64,000 nt of DNA from Buxus sempervirens (Eukaryota; Streptophyta; Magnoliopsida; Buxales; Buxaceae). Each line of letters begins with the position of its first letter. The first letter of the stretch is position 1. The notes beneath the pieces are model-generated. The model was not told the origin of the DNA and searched no databases. It saw nothing but the letters and a program-made list of their open reading frames with translations. Both the position numbers and the translations under genes were made by a program. Of this stretch, positions 23,849 through 35,900 are shown one piece after another. The stretch spans positions 9,753,061 to 9,817,060 of the forward strand of contig OX387188.1 in the NCBI GenBank assembly GCA_947561395.2, in the 5' to 3' direction.

Positions 23849-23962
23849 TTACTGTGCAAATGAGGACATTTCCTGTCCCTCCACTGTGTCAGTGTGCCTA
23901 TCCCTCGAGTAAGCGCTGCCAGGTACTTTGATTAGAAGCTCATCCTCAATAGCATTCACAAC
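23849..23962 (-). CDS. ZRANB3-like: ZRANB3-like last exon and stop
   Basis: 37 codons plus TAA: VVNAIEDELLIKVPGSAYS to SSFAQ; acceptor TTTCAG|GTT. The tail IKVPGSAYS is recalled as conserved at the end of plant homologues. Confidence 0.85.
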   Translation of the reverse strand, partial: VVNAIEDELLIKVPGSAYSRDRHTDTVEGQEMSSFAQ

Positions 23963-26900
23963 CTGAAATTCATAGATGCAAGAGCAGTTTTAAATTAGGC
24001 AAAATAAAGCTTGAAATGTACTAGAAAACAGAAAAGTATAGCAGATCAACTAAGAAAATAAGCAGCAAATGGCTTTTGCTTGAAGGATGAGTAATACATG
24101 CATGATGAGGTTTCCTGTATAAAGATGTCTAGATCACAAGCCATAAGGATGGATGCTTTGTTACAGATCTCCATGCCAAATGTCAGTTGGATCCTTTGTT
24201 ACAGATCTCCATGCCAAATGTCAGTTGGATCCTTTGTTACAGATCTCCATGCCAAATGTCAGTTGGATCACAAATCATAGCAAACAAATACAACAGTTTC
24301 TCAGTTATGGAAACGGAAACTTATCTTCTCAGCCATGGGCTCTGTTGATCAGTTATAATGGCTCTAAACTAAGATGTATGATACATAGATGAAAAGCTAA
24401 ATATCCATGATTTAGTTGGCTCAAAGCCATTTCAAGTTCCACAAGACCACAAGACCACAAGTCAACTCAAAATTTGAAAAGTCTCTTCAGGTCACTATAA
24501 AAATTCTTTGTTCCCATTCAAAATTACGCATGCGATTGCCAGAAATTTAGCCAAGAAAAAACCAAGTGGAAGGTAGTCATAACAGAAATTAAAAATACAG
24601 AGTAAAACTCCACTGGCAACTTGAACAAAAATACACAAGTTTTTAAAGAGTTCATTTGGTCAGTGTTGACTTTGGTGGGAATTGGCTCATATTGAGTAAA
24701 TATATTAAGTGCTATGTTCACGTATGAGCATCATTGGAAAAGAAAAAAACCAACCATACAATATAACAGTTCTAATACAATATTTTACCTCCAAGTCAGC
24801 CTTAAGCTGTTCCCTGTTGCTATCACTTTCAAGGTTATGAGTGATCATTCGGAGAATTTCCTTAGCTTTGGCCTTCATAGAACACCTTTCAGCACATTGT
24901 GCCACAGTAACATCAGCATGACATGCTACACAAAGAGTCCTCATGTTCTCTAGCATGCATTCACCTATTTAAAAAAAAAGTGGGAGAGAGAGAAGAATGA
25001 AAAATCGAATAGTGCTAATGAAAACCTGTGATTAAAGTCATCCATTAAATTATCATTTTATTAATTAATAATGATGTATTGCTTACAAAAGTTCTGATCC
25101 TATCCTACTTCAGCCAAGTTCAGGTTGGTCATTTGTTTTCAAAATATCAAGACCCAAATTAAAATTAAAAAATAAATAAATAAAATAAAAACAAAACAAA
25201 CACTGGACGAAGGTGAGACGACCCATTTCAGCTGGACCAGTATCTTAAATGAAAGTGTAAGAAAATATCCATTGTATGAACTGGACAATATCCATTGAGA
25301 AAATCACCAGTTCATCTGGCTTTTTATCACTTTAAACCACTTATATGGACAAACTGAACCACCTGAGGATTGATTCATGTTTCAAATTGTCTAATTTCCG
25401 AAAATTTCAGTCTTGATTCTTCTAACTAGGCAACTTCCTAGTCAATCTTGGGAATCAATCTCGCAAAAAGTCTAAATTCCTTAAAGAACAAAAGTAATCA
25501 ACCTCCTCCTTGGTAGACAGGTATGATATGATCAGCATGCCATGCATTGCCCTCAGTCGGTTCATGGACCAGCTTATCTAGTCTGCAAGATATCACCAGA
25601 AAAAAAAAGAAAAAGAAAAAGGGATTATGGGATAAAAAGAAGCTAACTGATGACAAGAAAACCAAAAAATAACGAAATAAGATAAATTCATCTTGAAGCC
25701 TGTATTGAGTGTTCAATTTCTGTTCCAAATACTGTTATGTGGATTCAGATACAGGTATCAAATGTGGCCATGAATCCGACTGTTGAATCCGTACAATGCC
25801 CATATTTCAGGATTTGAGATACCAAGACTCAGTTAAGGACTTGTTTATCAGGTGTGAGTGTGCACACATCATATATTGAAAATAATAGAAGTTACTTGCA
25901 TATGCATTTTAATTATTCATATTGAGTAAAGAAAACATACAATTAGGTATAAACATGCAAAATGATGATCTATATACAATAATATGCAAAATTATAAAAG
26001 AGAATACTAGCTTTCCTCATTCTAATTGATCTCTGTGTTCGTGTATATGCAGAGACCTGGGTACATACAAAATCTCACAAAATTTTCATCTCAAAGGCTT
26101 TGAAATGTTGGACATGTATCTGGCACACATACTAAACTCTCATGTTGGATCTGGTAACTTTCATAGGCCAACATGTCAAGAAATGAAATATTAGAGCGTA
26201 ATATATATTTTTACATAACTTAATAAATAATCCTATGTTCTTATTAGCTACCAGAATCATTATGTTTAATTATCTGCTTTGTAAGCAAGATATGGCCCAC
26301 ACAGCATGCTTATTTTCTGAAATAGGACAATAAAAATCTACAAAATCACACCTTGAATGACCAAAGTGATCAGTAAATAGACTCACAAGTTCTCACGGCT
26401 TCCCACATTTGGTGCCGACTTCTTGATATATTCTCGTCTCTTAGCAAGAGATAAAGGGCGTATACACTTCACAAGTTTATGGCAATCTAGTTTGCAAATT
26501 GTGCAAACACCATGTTCTATTCTGAAAAGTTCCTGTAAATCTTGATTATGTCAGCAGGGATTAAAAGCTACTGAGCAAACATTATAAAAAAAAATTTGAA
26601 GCTTTCAGTAGCTAGAATTAAATTGTACCTCCGAAAATCTAAGCTACAAAGATAAATAGGACCCGCATCTTTGCAGTCACAAGATAATAAAAGTAACATT
26701 CTAACCTGACGTATTGATTTTTGACTGGTCCTTACTCGATATTCTTCAAAGCACTTCAAATTACAGAACAAATCCTCAAAATATTCAGGTTTCTTTGCAA
26801 GCTCACCCCTGAAATACGGTATCACATGTGAACACACTCCAATAGATTATTTTTGGTGTAAGGCATGGGAACTTACTTGCAAGGCATTTGACAGAGTTTA

Positions 26901-29900
26901 CAGAGTGGTTCATCTGTAAAGGTCCAGGCTTGAGTGTATTCTTTTTCCTTCTTCCAATAGCCACTGCAAAGACAGATCTTCTTCCAGAAAGCATTTTCTG
27001 GCAATGGGCCAGATATATCATACAAAGGTGTAGTACGTCGCTTGCTTCCACCTTTTATCAGGCCCTGTAATGCCAAGTCATTATTGATCTAAAAACACCA
27101 ACTGAAAAGATTTGGTAAAATAAGGATTTAAGAAAGAAAAATAAATATGATCAAGACCGAGTAGGTTAAACACGTAACTCGCAATAACATCCAGGAAAAA
27201 ATGGTGAGTTTAATCAATACATACCTTGACACCATGATTTCTACTTTCCTCCAAATAACATAGCTCCAGTGTTAGAGGAAGTTGTAAAGGCTTTCCTAGT
27301 AGTTTCCTTTTTTCAATGGGCCTTAGATTTGTCCACTCACGGATGAAAGCCACAAGAACATGCTGATATGATGGATTATCTTTAACAACGTTGGTATCTT
27401 TGTTTCTGTTCGTGTCAGCAGTAGACCAATTCGAAGACTGTAGTTCTTCTGGCAGGAAATTCTGACAAAGTGGGACTGGTCTTGAATCTGTTCCTGAAAT
27501 GCAGGAGTACAAGTGAACCCTTTCTGTATATTTGCTTACCTGGAAAATAGAAAAAATTTTAGAATGGCTGGAATTGGTTAGTCTTTTCATTATTTTTTTC
27601 CACAAGAATCCATAAGGGGTATATGGTAGCGCAAGCACCAAAAAATTCAGAGGTCAAAGTTCCTCCCAATAGTAAGCATGGTTTTTAAAAATCTTTAGTT
27701 TTCCTTATCAGGAGTACTTTGCAGTGAAATAAAAAATACAGGGCCTAGCTTTTAGGACTTAAGAGTTATAAAACTCCCATATAAACCAATATTCATGCAG
27801 CAAATAAACCAACAAATATAGTTTCAATCAAGGTTTTAAATTTCCCAGATTTTTCCAGTTTGGGGAAATACTGGGGGAATGTGCCATTTCCAGATTTTAT
27901 TTTTTTTGGCCTTGAATCTTATTTTTTGCAAAAACAAGTTACAACTTACAGGCCTTGAATCCTAACTATTAACATTGCACAGCTTTATATAGGCACTTGA
28001 TCAATTGTAGCTCCCCACAACAAAATAAAAACATATCATCTGCAAAGTACAAAGCTTTGATTTCTTGTCTTTTTACAACTTGCATGGTGCTGAAACCCTT
28101 ATTGGGTGTATTAGTCAATGATTGGTTGAGAAGTTGAAGCGAGTGGGTTGTATTACCTTGAAACATCACACCATTCATGTAGTTAAGGTCTTCAATCCAG
28201 TGTTTCACTTCTTCAATGGAATCTTTGGCTTGATTGTCCCTCTTCACCGAAGATCAAGTATTTATTACCTTCTAGTCCACCGGTATCCTCTTTTGAATGT
28301 GAGCCTTGTAGGTTTGGTAAACGTAATAGATTTGTTTATAGCTCTTGTTTAAACGAGTGAAGTTTAGTTCCATTCTCCTTGATTCAATCAAATCTTTAGG
28401 TTCCATATCATACCTCAAGTCTATTTGGTTTCAAGTATTTTGTTACATTGTGGACTACTATTCCAAAGTGATTGCCACTAAAAAAAAAAAAAACAAACAA
28501 AACAAAACAAAGGTTTAAGATTGTGATTCCCTTAAAAAAATTTTTGAATTCGGTTATAGTTGAAAAGAAAAAAAAAGAGAAAATTTTATCGATTTTGAAT
28601 CTGAAAAGAAAAAAAGAAAGGAAAATCTTGAATTTGTGTTTCATTGATACAACAAAACTAAACTCTGTTTTTCCTCAATTTTGTTTGACTTAAGGGATGG
28701 ACCTATGGTCCAAAGGTTTCTCTTCTTGTGGGCCAAACCCAAATGTCCCATATTTTTTCTTTTTATTATTGGTATTATTATTATTATTATTATTTTTTGA
28801 AAAATTGGTTTGACTTGAAGCTATGAATGATTTCTTTTTGGTTGAAATCTTAGTATCCGTTTGAATTATGTCCAAGGGCTTAATGAACTCCATACATGGT
28901 ATTATGATTAGATTTAGGGTTATAATTAAAAAACTAAATAAACTATAAGATTTTTTTAAATAAAAAAAAATTAAAATCTTGTTGTTATTAGTTCAATTAC
29001 ATTTTTTCCAAGGTTAAAGGGTGAAATTCTAGATAGGGTAATTGGTTCCTTGAACCAAGAGAGGGCACCCTCTCAGCAATAGTTCCTAAATAGTTTGATC
29101 TGATTACTTATATTTGACTGGCTATACATTCAATTGATTGACCCACGGGCAACTTTGCAAACCCTAAAAACTAATAAATAGTGGCGATAATTGGAGACCA
29201 AGGTCCCACAATAATGAAGCAAATTCGTCAGCAATCATTGTCAATACTTCCATAGAAGCATTTCTACTCACTCTACATACTCAAAAAGCTAACTAAAAAC
29301 ATGTTTGCTTTAGTCCTTGGTATGGGAGTAAACCAGCCTCGAAAACGAGTATAATGAAGATTCTATAGTGACTTGGTTGAGTTGATGAGAATAGAAAATA
29401 ACAACAGTGTGAAATCCCAAATTTTCAGTAAATAGATAAAAAGAATTAAATATGAATATTTGGAGAGTTAATGATTTAATTAGAAAAATAAAATTGATTA
29501 TATAGTCTAAAGATTTGGGGAAGTGTGAATTAATCCGGGATGCATATTTGATCTAAAATAGTGAGGAGATTAAATTTGGAAATTTCGGAAGAGATCCAAC
29601 AGTTAGATATGGAATTATAAAAGAAAAGGGTATTTTTGTTTTTTCTCAATTAGCCAAATTATTATATAAATTAATTAAATAATTATTCGATTAGAGAAAT
29701 TAAGTTAGACCTAAGTTGGGTTTAATTTGGATCTAAATAGTATGATTTATAGCCTAATAGGTGAGAAAGGGACCTATTGGTAATTATACTTAATTGCCTT
29801 AAATTTGAAAGTAGAGATTTTGGGGTGATTTGGTAATATTTAAAAATAGGAAATGAAAATAGAACGAAAATTGATTAAAATAGCAGTTTCTTTTGTATGA

Positions 29901-32900
29901 GATTTAGTAAAAAGGATGTAGAAGGAAGATTTGAGATAAAATAGAAAAGTTTCCAAGTACAATTAGTACTCTTAATAGGGTGTGAGTGTAAAAGTGGAAG
30001 TTAAAGAGAATGTAGGGTTTTTGACTTTTGTATCTATTGGCTGGAGAGAGAGAGAGAGATCGGCAGAAGAAGAAGATAATTATATAGAGAAAAGATTAAT
30101 GATTTTGAAGGCTTGGGATTTCTACTAAAAGGCAAGTAGTAACCCTTCTAAAATAAAAGTTGCATATTTTATTGGATTAATCATCAAACCATGTTTTGCT
30201 TTGAGGTTGTTGGATTTCTATTGGTGATTTTCAATTGGGCTGTGAAGATTTTGGTGATTATAATGCTATCTAAAATTTCTAGAATTGATATGAACATTAG
30301 TGTTTATTATTCATTGAATTTTTCATTGATTTGGATGGTAAAACCCATGACCTTCATGATTTTGTTGATTAAGAATTATTAGACAAGATTTAGGGATGAT
30401 ATTGGATGTTTTCGAATTGATATAGAGTGATCAAACTATGTTTAAGTGTTTTAAATTTGATAAATCAGTCAAATAAAAAAACTTAGAAAATAGCGAATCG
30501 GCCTTGGCGCTCGATGCATGCTTGAGCGCAACACCCAACGCAAAGGCCATTTTCATGGCCACACGACCATACTTGAGCGCTATATCAAGTGACTGTTAGT
30601 GAAATCCAGAACCATACTTGAGATTTTGGCTGCTCGACCCTCGCTCAAATGCCAACCTAAGTGCACTACCTCACTCAAGCGCTATTTTAGACGCTGAGTT
30701 CAGATTGGTGATAAATGGTAGAACACTAGAGCACTCATTCCCAGAATTTTGTAATTTAGAGGTCTTAATCTAGAATTCAACTATAAATTAATTTTCAAAT
30801 GATTCCAACTCACTGTTCAACAATATTAGGGTGTTTTTAGGTGGTTTACCTTGGCCAAATAATTATAGGCATCTTTTAGAAGAATTTATGTACATTTTGG
30901 TGAAATAGAAAACTTTGGTTCTTTGAAGGATTTGGAAGGATTTTGCTTTAATCAAGTTAGATTAGTGTATTCTAGATGGGTTTTGGTCCCTATGTATCTC
31001 TTGTTGATGGATTCCTCTTTTTGATGTATTTTGGCATGAGTTTGGTCTTGTTATGTATCCTATATTATGGTGTTGGGGTTCACATGCATATTGGATTGGG
31101 TTCTTTAGATTTTTAACCTATATATTGGATGATTTGGATATGATTGGGCTGCTGAGTTGGTATTTGAGTCATTATTGACATGAATTTAGGTTTGGAATTA
31201 GTTATGTAATTCTTTATGCATTTCATAATGGTCGTGGTTGAATAACATGTGGATGATTGCATACATTGCATCTTGTGGATTATATTTCCTTTACTCTTGC
31301 AAGTATCTTAAAGCCAATAAATGGCATATACGTGAGTTGTTATCTGCTGTGTTCTTTGCCAATTAATAACACGTGAGTTGTTATTGATTGTGTCTTTAGC
31401 CAATTAATGGCAAGTACATGTGCCAAATAATGGCCATACCCTTGCAGCCAACTAATGGCCGTCTCTTACAGTCAATTAATGACTTCTCTTTAGCCAATTA
31501 ATCGCATGCACTTAAACCAATTAATGGCAGTTCTCTTACAGTCAATCAATGACTTATCTTTAGCCAATTATTAATGGTATGCCCTTGAACCAATTAATGG
31601 TAGTGCTCTTACAGTCAATTAAAGACTTCTCTTTAGCCAATTAATGGCACACACTTGAACCAATTAATGGTAGTGCACTTTCAGCCAATTAATGGCTGGT
31701 ATTCTTAGCCAACCAATGGCATGCACTTGAACTATATGGTAGTTCACTTTCAGCCAACTAATGCCGGTATTCTTAGTCAATTAATGACATGCATTGGAGC
31801 CAATTAATGATAGTGCTTTCAGCCAATTAATGGTTGGTATCATTAGCCAAGTAATGGAAAAGGTAATGGTTTTCTAAGCCAAGAGTAAGGTTTAGCCAAT
31901 AATTGGCAATGGTGAGTATACATATTGGTTGAATGCTATTATGTTGGATGCTTTATATGATTGATTCTTTTATGATTGGTGTTATTATGTTTGATTTGGT
32001 TGATTTTATTAAATTTTTTTTCAGAAACTCATACATGTGGTTTTAAAGAAAGTTATTATTGTGGTTTCTAGCATGCATGTTATTACTTGCTGAGATTGTA
32101 TATCTCATCCTTACTTTTAATGTTTTGTTTTCAAATTTTGTTGGAGGGGACTCCATGGGAATAGACCACTGGTGGGCTTGAAGACTTAGAGAATTCTAAA
32201 GTTCAAGAGTAAGATTATTGATATAGGAGTTTTTATTTCTTAGAATAGTAGGAGATGAGTTAGTAGTAATTTGAGAGTTAGTTAAGTTATAATTTAGTTG
32301 CCTTCTATTTGAAGTATTTGATTCAATTGCAATTTAAGGATTTTAATGAATAAAAAAAAAAAAAGTTTCTTGGCATACTCTGATTTATCTTAATCCTCAT
32401 CTTTGTTCTTAATTGTTTTGACTCACTTAAGTAACGCCTTGATCTGTACCAAAAAAAAGAAAAAAAGAGACGAGATTTGGGGCATTATAAACAAGGTATA
32501 TTAAGATTAATTGACATGTATAAACACACTAACTCTGCTAGTGTTTGCTTTTATTGTTATATCTTTTATGGGTTACTGGTCCTAGGCCTGAATAAAAGAT
32601 GAGGGTTGCATCAGGTTAGCAGTTGGTGTAGAACTCTTGCTTAATCTAAACATGACATGAATATTAAATTCGAATCATGCTTACATGCCAGGATGTTAAG
32701 TGGCGTGTTGCAACAAAGTCCAGTTGTAGTAAGAAATAAGGGGGTTGAGGGCACCCTTTGCAAAAGACATGCTGCAGCGCCGCCTATTGCAATGAGAAGT
32801 GAGCAATGGTTCTTGCATCAAGTTGGAAGAATGCGAGAAAAGAAGCTAGTTCAAGAGAGTAGGATTTGCTTAGGTACTTGGAATATATGAACTTTAATAG

Positions 32901-35900
32901 GAAAAATTCTAGAGCTGGTAGATACTATGAAGAGAAGGCAGATAAATATAAATTGTTTACAAGAAACTAAATGGAAAGGGGACAAGGCTAAATAATGAAT
33001 ATAAACTTTGGTACATAGGGAAAGGCAATAATAAAAATGGGGTATGAATAATGATAGATAAGAATATGAAATATAATTTTGTAAGTGTTAGAAGAATTAG
33101 AGATAGAATGATGTTGCTTAAGGTAATTGTCAGCACCCTGAAAGTGCGGAAAAAAAAAAAACCAAGTCCCAAACCCTAAGCCTGAGCCAAAGAGGTCCAG
33201 AGGAGCAAGACATTTTTAGAAGTTACGTTTCATGCAAATTTTAAATCCAAAAGATAGAGCTCGAAAAATAGAATGCAGTCATATAAATTTCGTCAAAATT
33301 GGACTAAAAATGACCAAGTTATGGGCATTTAAAGATGAGCCAACTGGAGAGTGCCATGTGGCACAAATCCTGGCATGAGAGAGGAAGATCATGGCTATAG
33401 ACATGGTAGCGTACAATTGATAAACGATCGTTGGACCTAAAAGCTTAAGCTGATAGGTGAAGGCACAACTATGTATTTAAAAGGGCTTAGATACGATATT
33501 TCAACACTCCCTCGCACGTGCGACATTGCACGGGATCATACATGGGGAGGACAAACACAGGGCATGAATATGCTGTAAACAACTAAATGACAAGGCAAAC
33601 TCGCCCCCGAGAGCTGAACACAAGATCTCCCGCTCCGATACCATGTTAAATGACCGTTGCACCTAAAAGGTTAAACTAATAGGTGAAGGCGCAACTATTT
33701 ATATAAGAGGGCCCAAACATGATATTTCAACAACAATGATGACACATGGCAGCATAAATGATGACACATGTTATAGTATGAGTGCCACGTGGCAGCCATT
33801 TGGAGTGCACGTGTCATGCCATGTGGCAACCAAGGTGGGTCCCAACCAATCAGGTGGTGACACATGGTACCTCTGTGGCGGGCACATGGCATGCCACACG
33901 GATGCCACTTGGCACACAAATGCCACATGTCATGCAAATATTGATCAACATTAGTTGACACACGTCAAGCACACGCCACACCACGTGTCGACATATAATT
34001 GAAGATCTACGTGTGCCTAGCACACGCCTACCATGTGTCATCGTTATGGAGTGCCATGTGGAATCGTCTAACAAACTCTAACAGAATGGTCACGTGGCAT
34101 TCCTTGATTGGCCCCGTACCCTGCAAGCCATTAGAGTGTAGAATGGCCGATTGTGTGAGAATAAGTAAGCATGACCACTCTCAAAGAGCGGTTGGTACAA
34201 AATTAAGCCCGGCTGCTCTCTGAGAGTGGTTGAAAATTATAAGTCTATACAAACTCATTCTCGCATGTTTTGGGGACTTTTGGCCATTTCCTGCGATTTG
34301 AAACCATAGAACCCTCATTCCCAGTTCTGAATCTCACAAAAACCTTGCTAAAACCTTTCTTCAACCATCTTTTTTCTTCCCTTTCTCATTGCCACTTTAT
34401 CATACTTGAAGAAGAGAGGGAGCTGAGCACTTGGAGAGCTCAACCATCAAGCCAAACTTCTAGTTCTCTCATCTCATGGAGATATGTAGTTGGATTTTCA
34501 TTTAATGAAATACATTCAAGTTCTTCCAAGCATATCTTCTTGTCTATTTTGTGCTTTTCTTCATCTCTTCATCCACTTATACTTGATTTTGAGTTCATGA
34601 GATCTCATGTAATCACTCATGGAGCATTGGCGTATGGAGAGGTTATAAGAGAGCCTAAATAGCTTTCTCAAACCAATAAGGAGTATTAGAAGAGAAGTTT
34701 TAGACTAGCTTGTTTACATTTTCATATATATTTCTTGATCCCCCACCCCATTTCCCATATTGTATTGTCATTAGTGGATGCCATTTAATTCTTGAAGTTC
34801 AGAAAAGGACTGTGCTTGGCCGCTCAAGGTGAGCGGCCACAAGGTGTCCGACTCATGTGCACCCTCTAGGTTTTGAGCACTTCCCTTTAGACTTGATGTA
34901 GTGTGGAATGATCCCAACGTCCAAACCACAGCCCTAAAACCCCCCTGGAACGGTGTCTTGTTCAGATATTTTGTTTGAGAAAGTGATTGTAATCTAGCCC
35001 CTAAGTGACAGTGGCTGGGAGAATTGACATGGAGATGCTCTACGGGAGCGGCTGCATGCAAATTGCGGAAGCAGTGGCGATAGGCCATTGATGGATTTGG
35101 ATTGAACCCAAATAGGCCCACTTTGGCTTGTTCATTGCCCATTTAACTATGGGCAATCCCCTAAAGTTTGTAGAGAACAGAAAAATAAAGAATAAAACAA
35201 ATAAAAACTGAAAAATCAGTAGTCATAGTGGCTAGAAGGAAATAATAGGTAGCCGCTCAGGCTCAGCGGCTAAGCCTAACAAAAATAAATGAACAGGGCC
35301 CAAAGGCCCGAATCCCAGACCCACTTTGCATACTTAAACCACAGACCCATGGTAGTAACCTAGGCCTATTTAGATCTAGGAACGGACTTGTGGGCCCCGC
35401 ATTAGATCAAACCCATAAGCCCTTCACACATGCTTAATCATGATCCAAATAATGAAAGGCAACCCACCTTTGGTGGAGTAGTTTAGGGTGTCTACGGACC
35501 TCCCTAGACTATAACCGGGTCACCTAACCAAATTATGTGCAGACCACTTCTCATCGTTAACTACCTACACCCCATAAACTCAATAGGTAGTGGCGACTCC
35601 ATTTTTCCTAGTTTTCCTCACGTCACTACAATAGTCAAAGGTCAAAAAATTGTAAACATTATTAATGCATATGCACCTCAGCAAGTTTAAATTGTCAATG
35701 ATTTTCTGTTCTCTTGAATTTCTTCAAAATAAAGTCCCCTCTCCGTTACATCCTCTCCCTCTTTATATCCTCCTATTGTTAACTGTACAAGCTAAATTAT
35801 AGGAACCTACTAACAACTAGATATACATGCTAGCTGTACAATTCTAATAAAGTAAATACAATCTATACAAAATATATTAATGCTTTATTTCTATCTCCGC

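Larger units (their letters stand above)
33128..35630 (+). mobile_element. LTR K, solo LTR inside the RTE LINE
   Basis: Starts TGTCAGCACCCTG and ends CACGTCACTACA; a GTGGCGACTCC block lies near the 3' end (about 35590), as in LTRs D and D'. It interrupts the LINE endonuclease frame. The flanks GTAAT (33123-33127) and ATAGT do not form a clean duplication, so the right boundary may be off by a few bases. It holds a TRIM and a palindrome array. Confidence 0.7.

Noticed and set aside
24098-24392. ORFs over the 38-bp tandem repeat
   Set aside because: The repeat lies within a clear intron of the minus-strand gene and the ORFs encode only the repeat.
31320-31915. CRISPR-like array in LTR I
   Set aside because: Repeats and spacers are not of constant length, spacers resemble each other, and the context is a plant retroelement.
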